Shown here: piece after piece, positions 10,220 to 21,136 of the stretch
How the letters are laid out: each line of letters opens with the position of its first letter
How positions within the stretch are numbered: the first letter of the stretch is position 1
Assembly (NCBI GenBank): GCA_031002005.1
Contig: JARYHS010009186.1
Location: 101,279,992-101,343,991 of the forward strand
Reading direction: 5' to 3'
From: Vandiemenella viatica
Taxonomy: Eukaryota > Arthropoda > Insecta > Orthoptera > Morabidae
DNA: 64,000 bases
Notes under the pieces: generated by a model
Seen by the model: the letters and a program-made list of their open reading frames with translations, nothing else
Told to the model about the DNA's origin: nothing
The model's database searches: none
Program-made: the position numbers and the translations under genes

Positions 10220-12396
10220 GTGGGAAGCAGTTCCCCTACCAGGGTAGCCCAGAAAGCCCTTAGCAAGGGATTTTAGACGAATAGGACTATGTCACATGAC
10301 TTCCCCCACCACGTTTATACTCTGGAGAGCGCAGTCGAGAGCAGCCTCCGGGGCAGTCTATTCGCCGAGTCTCAAGATGGACCACGTTGCCAGACGGCAT
10401 GCAGATTTTATTAGGTAATGGCTAATGCATTTATACCCTTCTGCTGGCTTAGAAAGAATATTCCGAGTGACAGGATTTTATTAGTAAGAGATTCCTTTTA
10501 TGAGAGTTATTTTATGAAGTATTTTTCAGTTATTTCAAGTGTATGTCTATGTGCCCATTTTTATTGAAGTATTAAAGTCACTCCATTCTTTCAACTACAT
10601 GTTTTCATTTGTATCGCTGATTCCTGCTCATTACTAGCAATAAGTGTGGGCAGAACGTAATTGCTGTGATCTTATGGCCACATATCTTCGAAAGCTGATC
10701 GAGGAGTGGTTCATCAGAGACGAATCCAAACATCGGCTGTGGTGATTTGCCGCTCAGTTACTACAAGAATTGTTTTCACTGCTTGGCACTTCAGCCCCTG
10801 ATGTTCGTATGATCACAACAATCCGATTCCATGGAACGTCCAGGCACTATGATACATTTGCATCTTTTGACCTGAGAGATTATTTAAAAAGTGCTTCCAG
10901 TTGGAACCGAAATTTTTGCTCTCAATATTTCCTAGATCTGGTAACCAATGAACTTGTGAATAAAAAAAAATCTCTTAAGCCAGTTTATGCTGCAATTGTA
11001 CTTTTTATTTACCGGTATTTTCGCCGCTAAGGAAGAGACAGGGGCGAACGTGACACTTCGAGAACCATTGGAAGAATATCGGAGGAGCATAACATTTGAG
11101 CACTAAAAAAAAAAAATATTCTTTCGGAGAGAGAAAATTCATAATTTAACTCCGTTAAGTTTTCTGAATAAAAATTAGGAAAAAATTTGTCTCTTTGGTA
11201 TCAGGTTACTGACGGTTGCTATGGAAGGTATTACTAATCCAAACCAATATCGCGAAGAAATGCAACTGAGGTTACGTTCAGTTGTCTTAACCAGTATGAA
11301 ACTGATCATAAGCGTTAATGTATATGTATGTATCTAAAGCTGGGTGTTCAGTGTGATATGTTATTGTATTGTGGATGATAAATGGGAAAGTAGTTACGTA
11401 GACCCATTAACATCTTCATCTACAGCGTAGTATTTGCCCACTGCATTCGCACTTCGTAAAGGTTTGGGATTGAACTGTTGACTCTGGTACACAACCTAAT
11501 GATTTGGAAGCGCCACCTCTTCCACCGTGCTCGGCAAGTCCCTAAATATGAAAATTATTCCTGTTAACCAGCACCATCATGTTGTTTTAGCGGCCTCGGT
11601 TAATTTCCAGATAATTGTCGAATTATGAGGAGAAATTTGGAAGAAACAATTATGCAATCCCAAAAATTGACAAAGACTTATGTCTTGATGAAGCCTTTAA
11701 TTTCACATCCAACTGAACGGTCCGGTTTCCTGACATCAAAAGTGATGATTCCTTCTTTCGGCCGGAATTTTTGCATTACCTGGAACCCACATTTAAATTT
11801 GGCAAAGCTTGTAATGTGTGTGTGGAGTTCCCTGGGTTGATTCTTCGTTCGAATTTCATGTTAAACTGTAGATCCCAGTCGAAAGAAAATGGGTTTAATC
11901 CATCTGAAGCTTTGGATTAGAAACACCACTTCTGGATTTCCAGGCATCCTGATGGTTCTAGACCAAATTAATTTTAACATACAACTATTCCCAGGTCTAA
12001 TAGACGTCGTCTGGCTTGATTTCTTTCCATTAGATTTGATTAATTATTAGATAAGGACTAATGTATTGAAGTTCAAAGGTACAGTTGCAATTCTCACTCA
12101 CCACCAATCATTTAAGTAAGTATATTTGTATCATTATTTTTTTAATCCAAAGGTTTCACAGTAGAGTAGTAGGCCCTATGTGTAATATTTGCGGTAGTAT
12201 AGATTGGTAGTTTTCAGTTTCTCTGTGTTACTGGTGGGTTACTATTGTTGTTCTAAAGAGATTTCTGTTTTTGTAACATGGGAAATGCGCTTACTGTGTG
12301 TAGGCCAAGACTTGTTTGCAGTTTAATTAATATCCACCAGTAACTGATTTAAATTAATGTGTTTCTTCGTATTAACCAAGTGTAAAGTTTTTTTTT
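10220..12396. other. No supported gene
   Basis: At 10377-10412 an ATG opens a short frame that runs to a GTAATG donor-like site, and an 86-codon frame lies at 10770-11030. Neither shows a recognisable domain or splice partner. Other parts are AT-rich. Confidence 0.45.
11815..11895 (+). repeat. SINE family C body fragment
   Basis: The segment TTCGAATTTCATGTTAAACT followed by GTAGATCCCAG resembles the SINE C body at 22674 and 45016. No head is present. Confidence 0.4.
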
Positions 12397-12590
12397 CTTG
12401 CGGCTTTACGCCTCGTCGACGGCTAAGATAATTAGAGGCGTGATGGAACTAGGGACAAGGAACAGGGAGGAATTTGGCCATGGCCTTTTTTTTTTTTTTT
12501 GAAGGAAGCGTCCCGGCATTCGCCTGGAGTGATTTGGGGAAACCATGGAAAATCCAAATCCCGAATGCGAGGCCAGAAACATTAAAGCGT
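12397..12590 (-). repeat. SINE family A with internal deletion
   Basis: On the minus strand the body is complete from the CCAAATC segment to the CGTCGACGAGGCGTAAA end, but the B-box region is deleted: CCTCGCATTCGGG joins directly to the body. A 14-base run inside (12485-12500) matches an expanded A/T tract. Confidence 0.8.
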
Positions 12591-14341
12591 TTTGAAAGTT
12601 GTGTCTTACGGGAATAAATTGAATTGCATGGAAGTATTGTTTCGTAAATGCGCAGTGACAGTACATATCCCATTCATGCTTTATAACCTAGCTAATCATG
12701 TTTTTGACGAGGCGAGCTGCTGCGTTAGGTGTTCGTTAACAGGATGGCTCAATATTTCGTTGTTAATAACATACTGTAAACTAGTTAGGAGTGAAAGTGG
12801 TGAAGTTTGCATCAAAAAGCGAATTCAACGTTTGTTCTTCTATTAATTAGTGAATCAATTTAAGCAATCACTGCAAATGATAGCTCACAACACTGACACG
12901 ATTAATATTGACCTACATGTAATCGATCACTTCTTTTTTCTCGGCAAACACTGAAATCAGGATTTCAAACAAGAAGGAACCCATTGACCCCTCATCCGGT
13001 ACAAACTATCTTGCATCACTGTAGTACAATCATTCAGTCAGTATGACCTTGGTGTTCGTTGTATTCACTCCGTTTAGTAAATGAGAAGAAAAATGTTTGG
13101 TTATGTATTCATTATTTATTTAAAAATATGTTTGTTGTATGTGTATTTCATTCTGCTGTGTTACATTGTTCAGTAAAGGCATATAGAGTTAAACTGTGTA
13201 CATTTCGCCTATTTCACAAATACAAGACAATATAGTATAGCATGCACAAAAATTATATGTATGTATCTTTCGTTGACGGTTATATAACATTGATTATAAT
13301 TAATTGTAAACAAATAATTTCATGAAACAACATACCACTCAACAACACGGAGCTTGTAATAGAAAAAAAGCCGTACAAAATCCGTACAATTTGAAGTAGT
13401 ATGTCCTTTCGGATTTGCACCGTTCGGTCAAAACCGTATAGTGTGAAAAGAGCCTAACTCTATCTTTCCTGCACATAATGACGTGTAGAATCATCTGTTA
13501 GTGGAGCCGCGCACTTTTTAAACCAGCCTCGTGTTATTTGCGCACTCCATTTCACGTGATACCTTTCTTCGTGATGATTAAAACATTTCTCTAGACAGAC
13601 ATCATTTGGTACTGTCGATTGAGAATTTAGATGAACTTGCCTCTGTGCTATGTTTTATCTGTGCCATTTAGGGACTACTTACCCCCTGCCCTGGTTTCTA
13701 AGGTACTGTAAAGAGTCTTGACTCTCGGCACAAGTTAAGCTGGTTCAAACACTTGTGGAAGATTTTTTCAGCCCGGTGTATATGGCCATTAGGATGGAAT
13801 AGATTGAGATTCACAATGTCTCGTCACCAGATGGTATAACAAAAGTCTGGGTTAAATCCGAAACATTTCCGTAGTGTTAATAACACAGTGGGTTCATAAC
13901 ACTGTTGACGGAGATCATCCATCCAATGATAAAGTTAAACCTTAGGGTCGCATTGGTGTATTGTGACAGTAGCAAAGCTACCGACGCTCGTCCTTCTTTC
14001 ATCCTCCACAAACGAGATACTAAAATTGAAATAAATTCACCATATCGTTCTAAAATACACATATACTACCTATTCAGCAGAAGCTATGGGAAATCACCTA
14101 AGAATCAAAATTCCACAAGAAATTTCTTAATACATGGGTTTACTGTATGTACTGTGCTTGAGAATAAAATTTCTAATATCCCTCGTGCGACTAAAAACAC
14201 CAGTTTAGTATAAATTCGTTTTATCTTCATCCACCAATTCAATAGAGAAATAATATGGTCTCTTGGATTCATGAGTCTAGGTAGAAATCCAACACTCTTT
14301 TCATGGCAGAACAGTTTTAAGCGATTCTCTGCCATCTAGCT
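12591..14341. other. AT-rich DNA with one possible transposon end
   Basis: At about 13380-13457 the segment ending CCGTATAGTGTGAAAAGAGC (reverse complement begins near TTAGGCTCTTTTCACACTAT) resembles a Harbinger-type terminal repeat. Its partner was not found, so no element is called. Nothing else is recognised. Confidence 0.4.
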
Positions 14342-14346
14342 CTAAC

Positions 14347-14507
14347 GGGGCGTCCATTAATTCCATGACCACAAACAGCAAGAGGAGGACGGGTCCGGCG
14401 AAATCTCAAACATTTTAACTTCCGCTAAAAAATATATATATATATCAATCTCACCTTGGAAGGGAGGAGGAGGAGGGGAAGGGAGGCCCGTAAATAATGG
14501 GCGCCCC
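14347..14507. mobile_element. 161-bp MITE with 5-bp target duplication
   Basis: The left end GGGGCGTCCATTAATT and inverted right end GGGGCGCCCATTATTT match at 14 of 16 positions. CTAAC flanks both sides (14342-14346 and 14508-14512). The interior has a (TA)n tract and a polypurine GGAGGAGGAGG run. It is non-coding and the superfamily is uncertain. Confidence 0.75.
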
Positions 14508-15351
14508 CTAACGAACCTGAGTACGTCTTTGGCTAACTAGTCTGGTACTCTCTTTGAATCCTTTTCAACACTGTGTTTCTCCATCTTTCATTTTTCCTCC
14601 GAAAAACTTGTCCGGCCCAACGCCGCTGAATTTTACTGTCTTCTCAAAGATGTCTTCAACCTTTGTAACCGATCCGATTCCGGTTGGTCTCTTCTCTCCT
14701 AATTCAACATTACTATTTTCATAGCTATTTGAGCTGTTCTAAGCTTTTCTTTCGTAAATTCACCCTTTACATTGCATATAACTTATTTTGTACTCCAGCT
14801 TTCAGTTTTTTTTAGTCGAAATTAAAAATGACTTTGGAACGAGCGAAGAACTAATTTATATCCTTAATGTAAAATAAATTAATTTTCGTTTCTGTTACGG
14901 CTCCTTTAAATACTGCAGCAAAACTATGCAAGTTTGTCGCCATGTGCCACTTGACACATTTTCTGTGAGCTATACTAAATTATGTATATACATGTATGTA
15001 GATTGTTTTCGACCTGAGTTTCATATACCTCCGTTCAGCAGAGACCGTAGTGATGTGTAACTAGATGTGTTACACACTAGATTTGTATTATAAACAAGCG
15101 GATATGAAATGGATTTGCAATATGGCTTGTTATTTGATGCAAATTCACATATAACACGAATATTTCATGCGCTTACTTTAAAAAATGCCAATAACTTATA
15201 AAACGGTTTCTTATGTAGGTAATTATAATAATTAGGTGTCCAATAGGATAGGAGTTGCAAGTAAAATAATGCTTCAATTTATTTTTTTAGCATATTTTAA
15301 TCCTCTGAATGTTGTTTAATACTCTTGAGAATTTTATTAAACGGGCGTGAT
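14508..15351. other. AT-rich DNA, nothing recognised
   Basis: No coding or repeat signal with a second copy in the window. Confidence 0.55.
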
Positions 15352-15610
15352 ACAGAATAGTCAAAAACAGCTACACTTCTATGTTTACTGAGGATAACTT
15401 GGTAGGAAAGCAAATATGACAGGTTGCCGCCTCCGAATGGCTAGAGAAGTTGTTTCGGTTGTAGTGCCCCGTGTTTCTCTCACCTCTTGGTAGACACCTG
15501 TTGCTACCGATCAGGCAGGCACTCTGAAAGAGTAGGTACCACTGTTCCCACCGCCACCTGTTGCTGGTTGCTGATCGCCTGCTACACGGTAGGCGTCCGT
15601 CGGTACACCT
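15352..15610 (+). repeat. Unclassified interspersed repeat X, copy 1
   Basis: Blocks AGAATAGTCAAAAACAG, AATGGCTAGAG, GATCAGGCAGG, AGGTACCACTGTTC and GCCTGCTACACGGT occur in the same order in the interrupted copy at 17279-18735. The start is sharp in both copies. No tRNA-like promoter or coding domain is seen. It is followed immediately by the Harbinger-like element. Confidence 0.6.
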
Positions 15611-15616
15611 CCGTAA

Positions 15617-16606
15617 GGCCGAGGTTACACAGTTCGAGTTTCTGACCTGACACTTGTGTACTCGCATGACAGTAGCTCGACTCGGCTCGCCCATTTACAC
15701 AAGTGCGATTTGCTGGCGTGAAAGTAAACAGCTACTGCATCTTTCCATTAGCTATTCATAGGTCTCGTGCAATGTTGTCGCAAAATACACGACTGATCAC
15801 ACACAGTTTATACTGTAATAAAAGCGATTGCAAAAATACTTTGCGGTGAAATACTTCGAGCTGAAAGTGCTGTACAAAAAAGATGAAAAACAGAACAATC
15901 TGGGGTCAGGAATTGGATGCAAAGGAAAGAGTCAACGCAGACAATATTTAAAGATATTTGAAGAACCCCGAGAATACAAAAGCAGTTATGAGAGTAATCC
16001 ATAGCATCGAACCATTTGATGGACGGTTTATAGATCTGATCAGTGCCACATCCCTTTTTTTTGTTTTTCTCAATTTTCAATTACTCTTGGTTATACATAG
16101 AAAGTAAATTTTTTTATCTTTTTTGTTACTTCATTCGTGTCTCGTAAACCAAATTCCACGCGAATGTGTTCAAGAGAGGCTTCACGTAAATCTTTGTTCT
16201 TATAATTAGGATACAAACAATTCCATAAGTTGGTTGGCCCTTGTAAAGCTCCACAAACTTTATATTTTGTTCGGAAGTCCATCTATCCGCCATTTTTTGT
16301 TTTTTAACCACGACTGGAAACACAAAAACACATGCATCAACGAATAATGCACGTGCAGTGGTCCCGGGCTTACGAGCTACTGTCATTTCGCATTACCCTG
16401 CAAGTTGACGTCCGAGTCGCACGCGAGTTTCTGCTTGTGTCGAGAGGCGAGTAAAATCAAAAAATGTTGTAGTAACTCGGATGCGAGCTACTGACCGACT
16501 CGCACGTGACAGTAACTCGTACGATGCGGTCACACAATGCGAGTAGCTGCACGGCAGTAACTGACTAGGCCAGCTCTGATGCTAGCTCGCATAGTGTAGC
16601 CAAGCC
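15617..16606. mobile_element. PIF/Harbinger-like DNA transposon remnant
   Basis: The left end GGCCGAGGTTACACAGTTCG and inverted right end GGCTTGGCTACACTATGCGA align with one indel, and both ends carry repeated GCGAGTAGCT-like subterminal motifs. Flanks are GTAA on the left and TTAA on the right, near the 3-bp TWA preference of Harbinger elements but not an exact duplication. A MADF-domain remnant lies on the minus strand inside; Harbinger elements commonly encode a Myb/SANT-MADF protein beside the transposase. No DDE transposase is present, so this is a deletion derivative. Confidence 0.6.
16100..16294 (-). pseudogene. MADF (Myb/SANT-like) domain fragment
   Basis: The minus strand reads MADRWTSEQNIKFVELYKG and then, after a frame change near 16225, LWNCLYPNYKNKDLREASLE followed by HIRVEFGL and EVTKKIK. 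The pattern W, then FVELY, LWNC, YKNKDLR, and VKKKIK is characteristic of MADF DNA-binding domains. The frame shift and the absence of downstream sequence show that it is broken. It probably belonged to the surrounding Harbinger-like element. Confidence 0.75.
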
Positions 16607-16651
16607 TTAAAGCCAGTCAGTGCAAGCAAGTAGTTGATTGATTGTTTAGAT

Positions 16652-16964
16652 CAGTGGTTGCCAATTAGTGGTACGCGTACCTCCAGGGGTACGTGAGGTT
16701 GCTCCCGGGGGTACGCGAGGTTCTCTCTTGACTGAGGTATTCCATAAGACAATTGGAAAAAAAAAATTACGCAAACATTACTACCGCCAAAATATATTTT
16801 AAGACAGTCAAACTGTGTGTGTGTGAATTAAATTTCTGTGATGCTGTGGCTGTGCGAAGCACTAGACTGGAATGAACGCAGAGGCAAATGTAGCTACAAG
16901 GGGGTACGCGAGGTTCAGCTCTTTCTTGAAGTGGTACTCGGGAAAAACTATTTGGGAACCATTG
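16652..16964. mobile_element. 313-bp hAT MITE, perfect 8-bp target duplication
   Basis: GTTTAGAT lies directly on both sides (16644-16651 and 16965-16972). Terminal inverted repeats are CAGTGGTTGCCAA and, inverted, CAATGGTTCCCAA. The interior has repeated GGGGTACGCGAGGTT-like subterminal motifs. There is no transposase. Eight-base duplications with CAGTGGTTCCCAA-type ends identify the hAT superfamily. Confidence 0.9.
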
Positions 16965-16972
16965 GTTTAGAT

Positions 16973-17278
16973 GTTCAGATCAACTACAATTCCAAAAAAA
17001 CAATTCTTGTAAAAATAGGCCAAGTCTCGTGCACGTGTATTGACTAAATATTATGAGACCTTCTTCTGAGCCAAGTCTACAGTGCGTATTCACCTCAATT
17101 TGTGAAACTGAATAATTTCTCTCAGTGTTAGAGATTTTTTTTTTAAATTATGGCGACTTAGCCATTGTGTATGCCATGTTTTAGTAAACCTATATCAATA
17201 ATACCTTAAATGCATTGCTTTATCAAACTTACAATTACATAAAAGCCAAGATTTCCCTCTCACTTTTGGGCGAGACCA
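16973..17278. other. No element recognised
   Basis: AT-rich spacer between the hAT MITE and repeat X copy 2. Confidence 0.55.
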
Positions 17279-17391
17279 AGAATAGTCAAAAACAGGTACA
17301 ACGCCACCCAATTGCTAGAGCCGTGGAGTTCTTTGGGTTGTAGTACTTGTTGATTCTCGTCACCCCTCCGTAGACTCCTGTCGCTAGCGAT

Positions 17392-18650
17392 CACAGCTGG
17401 GCATAAAACTGTTAATCCGTTAATTAATGAATTTAATAAAATTAATAAAATTTTACTTTTAAGTTAACCTAAAAAGTCGTTAATGATCTTCTTAACTTCC
17501 GTTAAATTGAACTACCGTTAACTTTTGTCCGTTGCATTTGTATCTGATGTATTTGGTTCGTTTGAATTGCGAGCCACGCCTCGTTCGACAGTTTGGCGAG
17601 TAGGAAGGCGAACGAATTAGGTAATACGAAGTGCAAGAGTGATGCATATACAACTGTTACGCTAGGTGTGAGCAGGAAAGCTAGAGTTGTGGAGCGTTTC
17701 AATTTTACCTTTGAAAATCGACGCTCACTACTCGTTTCTAACTCGATCGGTGATTGATATTGAAATTTTTATAATCTAACCTTTTTTACTGCCAGGAAAA
17801 TGTTACTTTTTAGTTGCTATTGGTTTGGCGTTCGTTAGAGAAATAAATTAAACTGATATTCGTTACACGATTACGTCATTAAAACAGAAGATCCATTAGC
17901 GATGCTAACAATAACAACGAGAATTTTAAAAACCCTTGACCACATTTATGATTGTTGCATTTAAATCAAGACTGGAAGAATAGATTTGTGAATGCAAACT
18001 GTGTTTGCCTAAACTTTCTTCAATCAAGGCTCACGTGTCTAGCCTTACTAATCTTAAACAACATAATTATAAAGAAGATGCTTATATCAAAATATGAACA
18101 GTTTGAAGAAAAAGTAAAAGCAGTGCCAACTCATGGGAAAAAGAAAAATAATTCAAAGCTTTCTTCAAGTGCTGTGGCTTCATCTGATGTAGATAGCAGC
18201 AGAATTGATTTGTTTTCATCTCCGTCTGCTAATAAATGTTTACGTTAATAAATTATTTGGCATCGTTGAATACCAAGCTGGTGTTGACCGATGTATTGTA
18301 AGCCTTTTCGTCGCAAACATGATTCCACTACATGTTGATGAATCCTATACTTTTGAGAAACTGGCTAAAATGCTGAACCCCGATAAAAACTCAATTTCCA
18401 GAAGGACATTGGGTAGCCCTATTATTGATTCCACACCGCGGTACATAGCATTTCTTGCAGTAATATCTATTGCAATACATAAACATCATTTCCGCTTTTG
18501 AATGATTAACTTTTAAGGGTTAACTTTAACTTGCGTTAAATTTGCAAAAATGTAACGCTTTAAAGATTACATAAATAGTTAATTTAGGTAATCGTTAAAG
18601 CGGTTAACGATTAACGAAGTTAATTTATCGATTAACTGTGCCCACCCATG
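17392..18650 (+). mobile_element. 1.26-kb hAT transposon remnant
   Basis: CTAGCGAT flanks the element perfectly (17384-17391 and 18651-18658). The ends CACAGCTGGGCATAAAACTG and, inverted, CATGGGTGGGCACAGTTAAT share the TGGGCA core and GTTAATC subterminal repeats typical of hAT elements. GTTAA/TTAAC motifs recur within about 120 bp of both ends. The interior holds a broken N-terminal part of a hAT transposase. Confidence 0.9.
17952..18501 (+). pseudogene. Broken hAT transposase, N-terminal part
   Basis: The first frame ends with SSDVDSSRIDLFSSPSANK; the next frame continues with LFGIVEYQAGVDRCIVSLFV, then IPLHVDESYTFEKLAKML and NPDKNSISRRTLG. The pattern of a P-(F/L)-x-V followed by F-x-x-L and LNP, S-R-x-x-L is that of the region after the zinc finger in BED-type hAT transposases. 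A frameshift lies near 18240 and the catalytic DDE core and dimerisation domain are absent, so the copy cannot encode an active enzyme. Confidence 0.75.
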
Positions 18651-18986
18651 CTAGCGATCAAGCAGGTGATTCCTTTGAATAGGTACCACTGTTCTCTGCA
18701 CCACCTGACGCCTGCTACACGGTGCGAGCATAACTTGGCAGCAGAAGACCGACGGCAGTGCCTTAGGAGTACGTTATCGACTGCAGCACCACTGCTGGGC
18801 TCGTGAATATATCTGTTGGACCCTAGATGATCGGAAATAGGTCGCGTGGTCAGATGAGTTACGATCCCAGTTGGTAAGAGCTGAAGGTAGGGTTCGAGTA
18901 TGGAGCAGGCCTCATGAGGTCACGGACCCAGATTGCCAGTGTGCTAGCTAGTAGTGGCTCCATCCTTGTATGGGCTGTGTTTAGAT

Positions 18987-20666
18987 CATCGGTTCCCAAC
19001 CTTTACGACCTTTACGACAAAAACATATTGCTCATCACTCCCCTTTTCGAACAAAAAATTACACACCGTCCCCTTTACAGGAAAAAAAAAGCACACACAC
19101 ACACACCAACTCCCCTTTTCTAATAAATAATACATCCGACATTTTTAGGCTCGTAACAAACTTTTTGAACAGTTATTCGATGGCACCCATCATAGGTGTC
19201 ATCTACAATATTATAAATAAAAAAAACAAGGACGGACTTCTAAAATTACTTTATTAAAATATGGTAATACTGGTGTATTGTTAACAGTTTGATGAACAAA
19301 TACTTATCATGAAAAACGATAATTCGAGGACTGTGTTAGAATTTATTACTGGAAACTGAATGGTCGATGGTTCAACGCCCCCTGTGATCTCTTCAACGCC
19401 CCCTGTGATCTCTTCAACGCCCCCTGTGATCTCTTCAACGCCCCCTCTGATCTCTTCAACGCCCCTATGATCTCTTTAACGCCCCTATGATCTCTTTAAC
19501 GCCCCCTGTGATCTCTTCAATTCCCCCTCTGATCTCTTCAACGCCCGTATGATCTCTTTAACGCCCCCTGTGATCTCTTCAACGCCCCCTGTGATCTTTT
19601 CAACGCCCCATGTAATCTCTTCAACGCCCCATGTGACCTCTTTAACGCCCCCTGTGATCTCTTCAACGCCCCCTTATGATCTCTTCAACGCCCAATGTGA
19701 TCTCTTCAACGTCCCCTGTGATCTCTTCAACACACCCTGCAATCTCTTCAACACCCTATGTGATCTCTTCAATGCCCCCTGTGATCTCTTCAATGCCACC
19801 TGTGGTCTCTTCAAAGCCCCCTATGATCTCTTCAACGCCCGTATGATCTCTTTAACGCCCCCTGTGATCTCTTCAACGCCCCCTGTGATCTTTTCAACGC
19901 CCCATGTCTCGTTTTCAACCCCCCCTTTAATCTCTTCAACGCCCCATGTGACCTTTTCAACGCCCCCTGTGATCTCTTCAACGCCCCCTATGATCTCTTC
20001 AACGCCCAATGTGATCTCTTCAACGTCCCCTGTGATCTCTTCAACACACCCTGCGATCTCTTCAACACCCTATGTGATCTCTTCAACCCCCCTGTGATCT
20101 CTTCAACGCCCCCTGTGGTCTCTTCAACGCCCCCTATGATCTCTTCAACGCCCAATGTGATCTCTTCAACGCCCCCTGTGATCTCTTCAACGCCCCCTAT
20201 GATCTCTTCAACGCCCAATGTGATCCATTCAATGCCCCCTGTGATCTCTTCAACAAACCCTGTGATCTCTTCAACACACCCTGTGATCTCTTCAACACCC
20301 CATGTGATCTCTTCAACGCCCCCCTGTGATCTCTTCAACGCCCCCTGTGGTCTCTTCAACGCCCCCTATGATCTCTTCAACGCCCAATGTGATCTGTTCA
20401 ACGCCCTTTGTGATCTCTTCAACGTCCCCTGTGATCTCTTCAACGCCCAATGTTATCTCTTCAACGATCCCTCTGATCTCTTCAACGCCCCTATGATCTC
20501 TTCAACGCCCCCTGTGATCTCTTCAACGCCGCCTGTGATCTTTCAAACGCCCCATGTGATCTCTTCAACGCCCCCTATGATCTCTTCAACGCCCCTTGTG
20601 ATCTCTTTAACTCCCACCGGTGGGCGGTACCTGCCCTCCCTTACCTCCCTTTTGGGAACCACTGGA
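18987..20666. mobile_element. Non-autonomous hAT carrying a minisatellite
   Basis: The ends are CATCGGTTCCCAACC and, inverted, CAGTGGTTCCCAAAAGGG, the same type as the MITE at 16652. The left flank is GTTTAGAT; on the right CTTAAGAT (20667-20674) matches at 6 of 8 positions, an eroded duplication. Most of the interior is the 21-bp tandem array at 19371-20612. No transposase sequence remains. Confidence 0.75.
19371..20612 (+). repeat. 21-bp minisatellite, about 59 units
   Basis: The unit is TCTTCAACGCCCCCTGTGATC in phase with small variants (GTCCCC, CACACC, CCAATG, CCTATG). Some units are 20 bp. Because 21 is a multiple of three, long open frames appear on both strands, encoding a heptad of the ISSTPPV or GVEEITG type; these are a by-product of periodicity and not genes. 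Mixed variants in local runs suggest stepwise expansion. Confidence 0.95.
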
Positions 20667-21136
20667 CTTAAGATGGCATGTACTGCGACCTCTGCTCGAA
20701 CTGAACCTACCATTGACTGGAAATGATTATATTCAGCTACTTGGGGACCAGTTGCCGCCATTCATGGCTTCCATGTTCCCAGAAATGACGGACTTTTCCA
20801 GGACGATAATTCGCCGTGTCAACGGATCAAAATTGTTCACGATTGGTTTCAGGAAGATCCTGTATATTTCCAGTCATTGAGTTGGCCATTTATATCGCCC
20901 ATCCAAAGTAATATATCTGGGACGTGATTGAAAGGTCGGTTCATGCTTAATGTTCTACATCGGAAAGTCTTGCGTAATTTTTGACGGCTGTATAGGAAAC
21001 ATGTATGCATATTTCAACAGAGAACTATCGACGAGTTTTTGAGTCAATGACACGTCTGGTTGAAGAAATTCTCCGCGCAAAAGGGGGTCCCACACGATTT
21101 TAAGAGCTGTTCCATGACTTTTGGCACTTCATTGTA

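Larger units (their letters stand above)
17279..18735 (+). repeat. Repeat X, copy 2, split by a hAT
   Basis: The left part is 17279-17391 and the right part begins at 18651. Removing the 1259-bp hAT and one copy of its duplication restores the order seen in copy 1. The right part ends near GCCTGCTACACGGT and passes into the Tc1 relic. Confidence 0.6.
18740..21110 (+). pseudogene. Tc1 transposase pseudogene, split
   Basis: Left of the insertion the frame reads WARE, a WTLDD-like segment, VAWSDEL (first catalytic Asp), then EGRVRVW and SGSILVWAVF. Right of it come a LTGNDYIQLLGDQL segment, FQDDNSPC (second catalytic Asp region), a tryptophan/phenylalanine-rich WFQE segment, YIWDVIER and a terminal AKGGPTR-like end. 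This is the order in Tc1-family DDE transposases. Stops and frame changes occur in both halves, and a 1.7-kb hAT sits between them, so it is inactive. Confidence 0.8.
18736..21136 (+). mobile_element. Tc1-like transposon, interrupted by a hAT
   Basis: Left part 18736-18986 and right part 20667-21136 join into a continuous transposase reading when the inserted hAT is removed. The 3' end carries TGCCAAAAGTCATGGAACAG on the minus strand, close to known Tc1-family terminal repeats. The matching 5' terminal repeat was not found, so the left end is truncated or rearranged against repeat X. Confidence 0.8.

Noticed and set aside
10377..10412. Short ATG exon with a GTAATG donor
   Set aside because: Only 12 codons, no splice partner and no recognisable product.
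19549..20726. Two long plus-strand frames of ISSTPPV-type heptads and minus-strand GVEEITG frames
   Set aside because: They arise from a 21-bp repeat unit without stops. Both strands are open and the start and stop positions fall at array irregularities.
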